DNA from: Paracoccaceae bacterium
Lineage (GTDB): Bacteria > Pseudomonadota > Alphaproteobacteria > Rhodobacterales > Rhodobacteraceae
Assembly (NCBI GenBank): GCA_022448245.1
Contig: JAKVCO010000017.1
Coordinates: forward strand, 1 to 64,000
DNA: 64,000 nt
Direction of reading: 5' to 3'
Numbering within the stretch: position 1 is the first letter of the stretch; every line of letters begins with the position of its first letter. The notes under the pieces were generated by a model, which was given only the letters and a program-made list of their open reading frames with translations, had not been told where the DNA came from and searched no databases. Positions 46,503 through 55,237 of the stretch are shown here, piece after piece. The position numbers were made by a program, and so were the translations under genes.

Positions 46503-49253
46503 TTAACCTTTGAAAGGCAAGGCGGCTAGCGCTTGCGACAATTGGAGCAAATCGATGGGTTTCGCGAAGGTCCCGTTCACCTGATCGCTGCCCAAACGGG
46601 GGTCCGAGAGGCGCTTGGCGAGCGCCGTCACAACGAAGACTGGCAGATCGGGTGCCACCGGTTTTACCCGCGCGACAAGAGCACCACCGTTGAGATGAGG
46701 CATGTCGTAATCTGTCACCAGCGCCGACCAACCGGAGGGATCTTCCTCGATTGCCTCGGCCGCATCGCGGGGGTCTTCACAGCAAGCAACTTCTGCGCCA
46801 AGTGTCTCAAGAAATGACGCGACAACCGCGCTTACACTCGGATCATCGTCCACGACGAGGACAGTCATACCGCTCAGATCATTACCCTCTGCGGCGCCGA
46901 ACTCAGGCAGTTTCACGTCGATCTTGGCCAGCGGCCAGTAGAGCGTGATGCGTGTGCCCTGCCCCACAGACGTGTTGACGTCGATGCCGCCCCCGAGGGA
47001 CCTTACCTGCAGGGCCGCCGTTGCGAGGCCCAGCCCCGTGCCCTGCCGTCCCTTCGTGGTGAAATAGGGGTTAAAGGCGTTAGCGGCGGTCTCCATGCTC
47101 ATACCACTGCCGGTATCGCTGACGGTGAGCGCGAGGTAATCCTGACCCGCCTTGATCGCTCCAACCTGGAGCGGGCTATCGGCCGAACAACTCAATAGCG
47201 CACTGGTAAGCGAGATCGTCCCGCCAGAGTCAGGCAACGCGTCGCGCGCATTGAGGATCAGGTTGATCAGAATCTGGCCCAACGTGCCGGGATTGCCGCG
47301 CAATGCAGCCGCAAGCGGGGTATCTGGCATGGCAAGCGTCACGGAGGCAGGCAAGCTCGCCCCCACCAAAGACGGAAGATCACCCAGCACAGAGGCCAAT
47401 TCGAAGACAGAGTCGGCCTCGTTATCGGCGCCGACATCCAAAAGCTTTGCGACGAGCTTTGCTGACTGCGCGCCCGCCGTCGAAATCCTCTCAAGATGTG
47501 GCGCGACTTCGTCGGGCAGGTCCTTTGTCATCCCGATCAGCAGCACCGAGCCGTTGATTGCCGAGAGCAAGTTGTTGAAATCATGGGCAACGCCCGCGGT
47601 TAGCTGAGCAATCGCCTCTTGCCGCTGCAAACGGAACAGCTCGCGCGTGAGGCCCTCTTCGCGGGCCGCTGTCTCTAACGTGTCGGTCACATCGCGGATG
47701 ATGACGACGCTGCCGCCATTGCCCAACGGCGATCCAATGAGCTCGTGCGTGCGCTCTTCCTGGTCGATGTGGCAGTTGAGCGTCAGTTCGAATGCGTTTT
47801 GGTTCGGTGTTTGCGGCGCCTCTGAATAGCGCTTGCGCCAGCACTCCCCCAAAGCCGCCTCCTGCGAGGCAAAGGACAAATGCCCGACCCCTGCGGAGTT
47901 CAGATAGGTGAGCTTGCCTTCCGCATCTTCGATAGCAATGCCATCAGGCGCAGCCTCAATCGCTGCCAAACGCTGGGACAGCAGGTTCTGCGCGGCCTTC
48001 ATCTCGGTCACATCGGTGGCCGATAGGACCATAGAGCCATCTTCGAGGCGGCTGGCGCGGATCAGCATCCGGCGCCCGGACGGCAAGTTCACTTCCTGTC
48101 CGCTGCGAAGCTTGCTGAGCAGTTCGATATCAGCGCCCCTCACCATCTGAGTGACGCGTTCGCTTTGCGACGGCGTATCGCCCAAGAATGCGTCCCAGTT
48201 GTCAGTAAAGGAAGTGCCCAGCGCCCACGCCTGTCCGGGCGCAGGGAAATAGCTGTTCACCGCGGCGTTGGCGAAGGCCACGCTGCCATCTGCATCGAGC
48301 ACCAGAAAGGCGTCCGCTGTCGCGGCCAACGCGCTGTCCATCCGGTTGCGGACCTGATCACGCTCCGCAGCAGCGTTCACACGCTCGGTCACGTCGGCCT
48401 GCGTGGCGACGAGATTCTTCACCTCCCCCGCCGTGTCACGAACCGGCGACAAGGTCAGCTCGTTCCAGAAGAGCTCCCCCGATTTACGGCGATTGCGCAG
48501 CAGGAATTTACCGCCACTCTTGTAATGAACCGCTTCGCGCAGCCTTTCCCGCTCCGGTGAATCTTCCGGCTCTGCTGACAGGAACCTGCAGTTTTCGCCG
48601 AGCACTTCGGCCGCGCTATAGCCCGAAATCCGCTCAAAAGCTTCGTTCACATAGATCAGCGGCTGGCGACGGTCCGTCGCATCAGAGATCGCAAAGCCCG
48701 ATGAAGACGCCGCGATGGTCGCGGCCAAAAGCTCGTTCTCGGCAGCAATCTCACTGTTGCGCAGCGCCTGTGCCGCGAGGCCTGAGAGACGCTGCACCAA
48801 ATTGAAGTCTGTTTTCCGGAAGGTGGCCGGCGCCTCGCGGAACGTCAGCAGCGCCAGCCCCTCGGCCGCTGGCGTCGCGATCATCCCCATGTAGCCCTCA
48901 GGCGAAAATCCCTCGACCCATTGACCAAGCATGCTCACATCAAGGATGTTTCGGGCCCGTGCAAAAGGATCGAAGGGCGGCGTAATCATCAAACCAAGGC
49001 AAGCGGGATCATCGCTCGCCACGATCCACAATCCACCTTCGTCACGCTGAGCAACCAGGAGAGAAAGGCTCGCCCCGACCTTTTTAGCCAACGAAAAGAA
49101 GATTGACGCCAGCGCGTCGCCGGCATGGGGCGCGCTAGTGAACGCCTCGAGACAATCGAGAAGCGCCTTTGTTTCTTCTAGTGTGCGTGCCTCCCGGTCC
49201 CGAAGAAACTGTAGTTCGAGAAGGGCCTCACGCAGACGTTCGTCTTCAGCCAT
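46503..49253 (-). CDS. Hybrid histidine kinase with GAF, LOV-type PAS, further PAS domains and a receiver
   Basis: The 916-residue cytoplasmic kinase has an N-terminal coil (1-30), a GAF-like domain (about 30-170), and PAS1 (about 180-292) with LOV features: GENCRFL, with the adduct Cys at residue 222, LLRNRRKSGELFWNELTLSP and TQADVTER. A second PAS (about 300-415), a third (about 425-525), HisKA (VAHDFNNLLSA, His557), HATPase (NLILNARDALP, GTGLGLATA) and a C-terminal receiver (Asp848 in LVTDYDMP) follow. It lies 19 bp after the FIST gene. The LOV call rests on the conserved cysteine and flavin-contact residues; light sensing is inferred. Confidence 0.85.
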   Translation of the reverse strand: MAEDERLREALLELQFLRDREARTLEETKALLDCLEAFTSAPHAGDALASIFFSLAKKVGASLSLLVAQRDEGGLWIVASDDPACLGLMITPPFDPFARARNILDVSMLGQWVEGFSPEGYMGMIATPAAEGLALLTFREAPATFRKTDFNLVQRLSGLAAQALRNSEIAAENELLAATIAASSSGFAISDATDRRQPLIYVNEAFERISGYSAAEVLGENCRFLSAEPEDSPERERLREAVHYKSGGKFLLRNRRKSGELFWNELTLSPVRDTAGEVKNLVATQADVTERVNAAAERDQVRNRMDSALAATADAFLVLDADGSVAFANAAVNSYFPAPGQAWALGTSFTDNWDAFLGDTPSQSERVTQMVRGADIELLSKLRSGQEVNLPSGRRMLIRASRLEDGSMVLSATDVTEMKAAQNLLSQRLAAIEAAPDGIAIEDAEGKLTYLNSAGVGHLSFASQEAALGECWRKRYSEAPQTPNQNAFELTLNCHIDQEERTHELIGSPLGNGGSVVIIRDVTDTLETAAREEGLTRELFRLQRQEAIAQLTAGVAHDFNNLLSAINGSVLLIGMTKDLPDEVAPHLERISTAGAQSAKLVAKLLDVGADNEADSVFELASVLGDLPSLVGASLPASVTLAMPDTPLAAALRGNPGTLGQILINLILNARDALPDSGGTISLTSALLSCSADSPLQVGAIKAGQDYLALTVSDTGSGMSMETAANAFNPYFTTKGRQGTGLGLATAALQVRSLGGGIDVNTSVGQGTRITLYWPLAKIDVKLPEFGAAEGNDLSGMTVLVVDDDPSVSAVVASFLETLGAEVACCEDPRDAAEAIEEDPSGWSALVTDYDMPHLNGGALVARVKPVAPDLPVFVVTALAKRLSDPRLGSDQVNGTFAKPIDLLQLSQALAALPFKG

Positions 49254-49272
49254 GGCTTGCCTTCGGTCTGTG

Positions 49273-50418
49273 TCAGCCGAAGATTATGCAGGAAATCATT
49301 AGGTTTCCATGACGGTTTCCGGCCTTCAGCAGGGCGCCTTGTTCGCCAAATGTGAAAGCACCAAGGAATGGTGCCCCGTCGAGGGCGTTGTTTACGCCGC
49401 CCACAACCTCGCCAATCTGGTCCTGCACGGACAGCATGCAGCCACCGCAATAGATCATGAGCGCGCCTGCCACAGGCGCGTCGCTGAGGCGCCCTGTTTC
49501 GCGAGCAAGACCCGCCACGCGACCGGCACGTTCGATCAAGCTTTCCTTCGTACCGTTCATCAGGGTGAGCTCTTCGCCCTCCTCGACAGTGGCAAAAAGC
49601 TCAATATCGCCGCTGTCATGGGCAACAGCTGGGTGGGCGAGAAGGTAGAATGGCACCTGCCCCACTTGATTGATCTCACGACCCAAGGGCCAAAGGGTGC
49701 TGGCTCCAAGGATCGCCTCAGACCCTCTTCCTTCAGCGACAGCAGGCACGGCATGCCCCGTCCAGTCGGCGTATACGTCCATCGCCGGGCGCCCGTCGAT
49801 TTCATGCACCACGCGCCCTTCGGCTTTGGTGACAAGACCGGTGTTGCGGCGGGGCGAGTATCCGTTCTGATAGGCAAAGGATATGGGGCGAGACGGGAAC
49901 ATCACCGAGATGATCACACCTTCTTTCAGGCTGTCCTGGCCGTCGAAAATGAACCAGTCGCCACTGACGGAATTGTCCGCCGCGCTGCCGCCGATGACAG
50001 GAATGTCGGCGCCAACAACGTCTTCGATCCCATGGACCACATCTTCTTCGGTGCCCGGTGTGGCAGAGACCCAAACAAGCTCAGGCTGTTCGCCCATTCG
50101 GTCCGCGTCAGCCAGCGCTCTGCGCGTTGCGTCAGCTGCTGCCGCGCGGGAGCCGGCGGAAAAATCACTCATGCCTGTGCCGTACGCTCCATCCGGGTCC
50201 GAGATGCAAAAGACCGCCACGCCATCCGTTTTGCCGGCATCCGTCATCGCACCCAGGCAAGATGTCGAGCCGTGAAGCAACTGGGGCAAACCCGCGTTAT
50301 CTCCGCGTTCTAAGGGAGCCGCGCAATTAGCGTGAACAGAAACAAAGTGGAATGGGCCCGCACTCAGATCTTGGGTTGCTTCAGCAAGCGATGCGCCACT
50401 TCCAACACGAATTTCCAT
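49273..50418 (-). CDS. FIST-domain sensory protein (NosP-like)
   Basis: The 381-residue protein comprises FIST_N (about 25-215, with STSCLGAMTDAG and PVIGGSAADNS) and FIST_C (about 220-365, with MIYCGGCMLSVQDQIGEV and LGAFTFGEQG). FIST proteins encoded next to histidine kinases include NosP, a haem-based nitric oxide sensor that modulates its partner kinase. The operon here (FIST, hybrid kinase, LuxR regulator) matches that arrangement. A haem ligand cannot be fixed from sequence alone. The start is preceded by AGGAGAAGG. Confidence 0.82.
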   Translation of the reverse strand: MEIRVGSGASLAEATQDLSAGPFHFVSVHANCAAPLERGDNAGLPQLLHGSTSCLGAMTDAGKTDGVAVFCISDPDGAYGTGMSDFSAGSRAAAADATRRALADADRMGEQPELVWVSATPGTEEDVVHGIEDVVGADIPVIGGSAADNSVSGDWFIFDGQDSLKEGVIISVMFPSRPISFAYQNGYSPRRNTGLVTKAEGRVVHEIDGRPAMDVYADWTGHAVPAVAEGRGSEAILGASTLWPLGREINQVGQVPFYLLAHPAVAHDSGDIELFATVEEGEELTLMNGTKESLIERAGRVAGLARETGRLSDAPVAGALMIYCGGCMLSVQDQIGEVVGGVNNALDGAPFLGAFTFGEQGALLKAGNRHGNLMISCIIFG

Positions 50419-50437
50419 GACCTTCTCCTAGACGTTC

Positions 50438-50508
50438 ATCAGTATAATATACTGATAGGCATAGGGTCGCGATCGTCTATGCGTATAGCCGACTATCCTA
50501 AAGGATAG
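50438..50508 (-). promoter_or_regulatory. Two perfect palindromes upstream of the FIST operon
   Basis: ATCAGTAT-AAT-ATACTGAT (50438-50456) sits 20 bp before the FIST start codon, over the expected RBS-proximal or -10 region. CTATCCTAAAGGATAG (50493-50508) lies about 75 bp upstream and matches the CTATCCTTT element seen before the alg genes, here as a full dyad. Both look like regulator binding sites. Confidence 0.6.
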
Positions 50509-50565
50509 CTCATCCAGTGGCGGAAACAGACCACCTTAGGGCGCCACACCCGCTGAGCCCCGCAA

Positions 50566-51843
50566 TTAAAGGGCGTTGATGGCCTCGATCCCCTTGTGAA
50601 CAGCCGCTTCTGTAAGGGCCAAATCGGCCTCAGTGATCGCGAGCGAGGGGTAGAGTTTGGCAGGCGCCTTGAAGATACCGTGGTCGCGCAGCGCCGCGTT
50701 GTAGGTCTCGTTCACGCCGGGGGAGTCGTGTGACGCGGTGCGATAATCGAGGCAGGCGCGATCGGTGAAGTAGATGTCAAAGAGCGTCTCATCCCCGCAG
50801 ATTTGATGCGCAATGCCAGCCTTGTTGAAAGCGTCGGACTGCATGGTCTGGAGCCTTTTGCCGATGACGCGGAGTTGGTCATAAGCACCGTCGCGCTTGA
50901 GCACCTCCATCGTCTTCAAACCAGCGACCGAGGCCACCGGGTTGCCCGAAAGCGTCCCGAGCTGCATGAGCCATTTGTCCCCGCCGACGACCGCCTTGTC
51001 GAAATGCTTCATGATCTCAACGCTCGCGCCCAAGGCTGCGAGGGGGAAGCCGCCGCCGATGATTTTGCCCAGCGTGCAGATGTCAGGCGTCACGCCATAG
51101 CGCTCCTGTGCGCCGCCATATGCGACGCGAAAGCCCGTGACGATCTCGTCGAAGATGAGCAGCACGTGATACTTATCGCAGAGGTCGCGCAGCCCCTGTA
51201 GGTAGCCCGGTGCCGCCGGGATGATGCGCTGCAGCGGCTCGGCGATGATGGCCGCAATGTCGTTGTGCTCGTTCAGCAGCGCCTCGACGGCGGCGAGGTC
51301 ATTGTAGGGCGCGATCAGCATCTCGTCGGCCACGCCCTGCGGAATACCTGCGCTATCGGGCACGGCTTGCGGAAAGTTCACGCGGGCCGCGGGCGCAAGG
51401 CTCATCTGCGCCTCGGCGCTCATGCCGTGATAGCCACCCTCGAATTTCAGGATCTTGGAGCGTCCAGTGTAGGCCCGTGCGAGGCGAATGGCGTACATGT
51501 CCGCCTCCCCGCCTGAGGCCACGAAGCGGACCTGCTCGCAACAAGGGACGGCCTCGACGATGGCCTCGGCCAGTTCCACACCTTTGGCGTTGTTGGCAAA
51601 GAAGGTCATCCCGCGCGGCAGTTGTTCGAGCACAGCCTCCATGACCTCTGGATGCCCATGGCCCAGTAGCATGGGACCAGAGCCGATCAGGTAGTCGACA
51701 TATTCGTTGCCATCTTCATCCCAAACGCGGCTCCCCTCCCCGTGGGAGATGATGATGCCAGGATCAAAGTTGCCGAAACCACCTGCAGGCAGAACGGCCT
51801 GAGCGCGGGCGATCCATTCGGATTGTGAGGTCAGCTTTTGCAT
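50566..51843 (-). CDS. Class III PLP aminotransferase (glutamate-1-semialdehyde aminomutase-like)
   Basis: This 425-residue fold-type I enzyme carries the PLP lysine in CTLGKIIGGGFPLAALG, the phosphate loop SGGEADMYAIRLAR, and IFDEIVTGFR. It resembles glutamate-1-semialdehyde aminomutase, but the N-terminus and catabolic context point to an aminotransferase or racemase for an unusual amino acid. It is the last gene of the minus-strand catabolic operon (DMGDH-like, three enolase-superfamily genes, this). It is intact although most of its neighbours are broken. Confidence 0.82.
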   Translation of the reverse strand: MQKLTSQSEWIARAQAVLPAGGFGNFDPGIIISHGEGSRVWDEDGNEYVDYLIGSGPMLLGHGHPEVMEAVLEQLPRGMTFFANNAKGVELAEAIVEAVPCCEQVRFVASGGEADMYAIRLARAYTGRSKILKFEGGYHGMSAEAQMSLAPAARVNFPQAVPDSAGIPQGVADEMLIAPYNDLAAVEALLNEHNDIAAIIAEPLQRIIPAAPGYLQGLRDLCDKYHVLLIFDEIVTGFRVAYGGAQERYGVTPDICTLGKIIGGGFPLAALGASVEIMKHFDKAVVGGDKWLMQLGTLSGNPVASVAGLKTMEVLKRDGAYDQLRVIGKRLQTMQSDAFNKAGIAHQICGDETLFDIYFTDRACLDYRTASHDSPGVNETYNAALRDHGIFKAPAKLYPSLAITEADLALTEAAVHKGIEAINAL

Positions 51844-51846
51844 GGG

Positions 51847-52950
51847 TCAGTCCAGTTCCAGAAACGGGGGCGCCAGGGACGCTGAGGTCAGGGGTGACAC
51901 CGAGGCCAGGGCCTTCGGGCGTATCGATGCGGCCATCTTTACGCGTGGGGCAGTCCGACGCAACGCGCCGGCCCACATAGGAGGAAAGATGCAGGTGTTC
52001 AGAAGCGAGCCTTGCGGCGTCGAGGCTGCAAAATGCAGCGATGCGGCGGTGACGATATCTGATCCCCAAGTGCATTCCGCGCAGATCTCCGCGCCCAGAT
52101 GCACCGTGAGGTCTCGCGCCCGGCGCATCGCCGAGAGCCCGCCGAATTTCGACAACTTCAGCGCCACGGCATCGAGCACGCCAAGCTACTGCGCGCGCGT
52201 GAGGGACGCCAGATCGTAAGCGCCCTCGTCAATTTTTATCGCAAAACCCGTGGCTTGCCGAACTGCCGCGCAATCTTCGAGCGTCTTTCAGGGTTGCTCC
52301 AACATCACATCAAGATGGGCCACCGCGCGGCCCGTACGCGTGGCCTGCAGCTTGGTCGCGCCGCGGTTCCAATCGCCATAGACCAGCGGCCCATCCCCCA
52401 CCGCCTCACGCACTTTGATCAGGCGTTCCGCATCTATGGCCGAATCCGCATCGGCGCCGAGCTTGACTTGGAACTGACGGATGCCCGTCGCGTAAGCCTC
52501 CTTCGCGATACGCGCCATCTCATCAGGCTCAATGCAGATAATGGAGTGATAGAGCGGCATGTCTTTGCGGGTTCGCCCGCCGAGGAGAGTGTAAAGCGGC
52601 AGCTCTGTGGCCTTCCCGAAAAGATCCCACAGCGCCATATCCACGATCGATTTCGCGTGCAGATGTCCTTGCAAGAACTCATCGTGCTTAAGCATCGGCG
52701 CATCCACCCCAAGAGGTGACATGCCGAGGATTTCCGGCGCCATTTCCGTCACAGCGCTAGGCACGCCATCCGCAAAAGCAGGCAGATAATGCGGGATCGG
52801 GCAGACCTCGCCCCACCCTTTCAGCCCAGTATCCGTCTCAAGGCAAAGGATATGGCTTTTGACCGTGTCGCAGGTCTTTCCCTCGGCCATGTAGTAGGTC
52901 TCGTGACTGGTGAGGTCGACGGACCAGAGCGTGATGCGCGTGATCTTCAT
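51847..52950 (-). pseudogene. Enolase-superfamily (mandelate racemase/MLE-type) enzyme, four lesions
   Basis: The gene starts MKITRITLWSVDLTSHETYY and keeps superfamily text (VKLGADADSA, VYGDWNRGA, MLEQP). It is interrupted by TGA at 52290-52288 (LEQP*KTLEDCAAV) and TAG at 52188-52186 (LTRAQ*LGVLDAVALK). A one-base deletion near 51990 puts LSSYVGRRVASDCPTRKDG out of frame, and a one-base insertion near 51862 restores the final LELD. With these corrected it is 367 codons. It overlaps enolase gene 2 by four bases. Several independent lesions make real inactivation likely. Confidence 0.85.
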
Positions 52951-54053
52951 GAGTAGACCGCCACTGGATCGCCTAGCGCCTCTTCATCTGGGTGCACGCC
53001 GAGGCCCGGTTCTTCGGGCAGGTGCAGATGTCCTTTGATATTGCGTGGCCCTCGCCCGCCCGCGATGTCGACGGTGAGCATGTCTTGGCAGGCCCAAACC
53101 GCATGGCAATTGGCATCCGGGATCGTCGCCGCGAGGTGGAGTGCCTCGGTATCGGCTAGAACCGAGCCGCCCGTGGCCATCACAAACATGTCGATGCCGT
53201 GCGCCAGCGCGATGTCACGCATGCGCGCGGCTTTGGTCAGCCCGCCCACGCGGTTGAGCTTGATACCAAAGACCTCCGCTAGACCGTCGCGCGCAATGCG
53301 GGCGGCGTCCTGCAAGGTCACGAGCGTCTCATCCACCGACACGGGTGCCGCGTGTTTTCCCGCAATGGCCGCGATATCATCGAACGTTTCGCAGGGTTGT
53401 TCGAACATCACATTGAAGTCTTCGGTGGCTGACATCACGCGCAGCGCCTGCTGGCGCGTCCAGCCGCGATTGACGTCGTAAAGGACGATTTCGCCCTCGC
53501 GACGGATGCTCTCCACATCGCGGATGCGGGAGATTTCGCGCACCACGTCGCCGCCGATCTTAACGGAATGCGCGCCGTAGCCCCGCGCGCGGTAGCGCTC
53601 CATGACCTCGCGGGTTTCCTCCACCGTATTGGCCCCCACCGACGACGCAATGGGCCGCGGTGTGCGGGAGCCGCCGCCAATGAGGTCCGCGATGGGCATG
53701 CCCGCCGCTTGCCCGGCGATGTCCCAGCACGCCATATCAATGGGGCTCTTGGCGTAGAGGTGACCCGGCAAAGCGAGGTCCATCGCACGCTCCACAACCA
53801 GCACCCGGCGCGGATCGAGGCCCATGATGAACGGCGCCATCGTCGCAATCCCTGCGCGGATGCCCGGACCGTGAGCTGGCACGTAGGTGTGGCCCCATGG
53901 CGTCCCCTGGCCCCAACCGGTGATGCCAGCGTCGGTCTCAACCTTCACGAGCGTGGCGTCGAGCACTTCGAACTTCAGCCGCCCACCTGAAAGCCAATAC
54001 GGATGCTCCAGCGGCAAATCCACCTGGAACACGGTGATGCATGTGATCTTCAT
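52947..54053 (-). CDS. Enolase-superfamily racemase/epimerase/dehydratase, intact copy
   Basis: The 368-residue protein has an N-terminal capping domain (MKITCITVFQVDLPLEHPYW) and a TIM barrel with base region AHSVKIGGD, metal ligands Asp in LYDVNRGW, Glu in MFEQPCE and Glu/Asp in VSVDETL, and a second Lys in FGIKLNRVGGL. This Lys/Lys arrangement is the MLE subgroup pattern, which includes N-succinylamino acid racemases and proline-betaine epimerases. The first Lys of the usual KxK is Ser. In this cluster an epimerase of a betaine or N-methyl amino acid is plausible. Confidence 0.83.
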   Translation of the reverse strand: MKITCITVFQVDLPLEHPYWLSGGRLKFEVLDATLVKVETDAGITGWGQGTPWGHTYVPAHGPGIRAGIATMAPFIMGLDPRRVLVVERAMDLALPGHLYAKSPIDMACWDIAGQAAGMPIADLIGGGSRTPRPIASSVGANTVEETREVMERYRARGYGAHSVKIGGDVVREISRIRDVESIRREGEIVLYDVNRGWTRQQALRVMSATEDFNVMFEQPCETFDDIAAIAGKHAAPVSVDETLVTLQDAARIARDGLAEVFGIKLNRVGGLTKAARMRDIALAHGIDMFVMATGGSVLADTEALHLAATIPDANCHAVWACQDMLTVDIAGGRGPRNIKGHLHLPEEPGLGVHPDEEALGDPVAVYS

Positions 54054-54149
54054 TCTGCGCCCCTCCCCGACACGAACTCAGCGCTTTTTAGGCCGCCCGT
54101 GAGAGGCTGTCTGACGCGCGGAGCGCCACCGGAGGGCATAAAGGCGAAA

Positions 54150-55237
54150 TCATAGGGCATAGCTGGCAACCAGCGCACCAAGGCCCTCGAAGGCAGGCGT
54201 CGTACCAAGGCCGGGCACATCAGGGGCATAGAGCTTGCCGCCCTCGGCCCGAGCTCCGCCGAGCCCTGTCGAGCGCGTGTTGTAGTTCATTAGATCGGAC
54301 GTGTTTTGGAGGTATTCCTCTGGCGTCAAGGTTGCGAAATTGGAGAGCTTGGCCGAGGCAATTTCCCCTCCCCAGCTGTCTTCGGCTACCACCGGCAGCC
54401 GGTTGTCGACGAGGAAATCGCGCACACGGCGCGTCTTGGACAGGCCACACAGATTCAAGATCTTGAGGCAACAGATCTCCGCCCCGCGATCGGCCACGAT
54501 GCGCTGCGCAGCCACCATCCCCGTCACGCATTCGTCGAGCTTCATGGGCTGTGTCGCCACGCGGCGCACCTGCTGGCATTCCTCGTAGGTCTGGCGCGGC
54601 TGCTCGAGGATGTAATCGAGCCCCGCCGTCGCCCGCGCCACGCGGATCGCGTTATCCAAGCGCCAGCCCTGATTGGCATCGGCCATGGCTTTCTCACCGG
54701 GCTTTAGCAGGGCCACGTCCGCCTCGATCCGCGCGATATCGGCGGCCCAATCCGAGCCGACCTTGATCTGGAACTGACGATAGCCTGCCTCGCGGTAGCG
54801 CTGGATCTCCGCCAAGGTCTCGTCCGTCGCCTTCTGCGGGGCCACACGGTACATCGGCGCCCCGTCGGTGAGCTTGCCGCCAAGAAGCATCCAGACAAGC
54901 TGGCCAGAGGCCTGCCCCAAGATATCCCAGCATGCCGCATCAATGGGCGCCTTGGCATAGCCGTGGCCTTGGATCGTGGCATCCATAATGCGTTCAATCC
55001 GGGCCACCTGGCGGGGGTACTCTCCAAGGAGCTTTGGCGCGATGAGCAGTGCGGCGGCCTCCCCCCCTCGGAATGGGCCACCATGTAGTTCTCCCCGCAG
55101 CCTTGCAGGCCCGCGTCCATGTCGATGACAACGACGGAGGCGCGCGCCGTCTCGATGGCATTGCCTGCGCCCCAGCCGTAGCTGCCACCGACGTAAGGCA
55201 GGTCCGTTTTGTAGACGCGGATCTTGGTGATCTTCAC
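54150..55237 (-). pseudogene. Enolase-superfamily enzyme, frameshifted in a G-run
   Basis: The frame MKITKIRVYKTDLPYVGGSYG breaks after YMVAHSEGG at a run of seven G (C7 on the plus strand, 55061-55067). Eight would restore GEAAALLIAPKLLGEYPRQVAR and a protein of 362 residues. The barrel is otherwise complete: FQIKVGSDW, MADANQGW, LEQPRQT, KLDECV, CCLKILNLCGL. A homopolymer slip is the simplest cause, so a sequence error is more likely here than at other sites. It overlaps the upstream DMGDH-like gene by four bases; 96 bp without recognisable signals separate it from enolase gene 2. Confidence 0.8.

Noticed and set aside
55061-55067. The enolase-3 frameshift as strong proof of decay
   Set aside because: It lies in a seven-base homopolymer, where sequence error is most likely. 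The case for decay rests on the other lesions.
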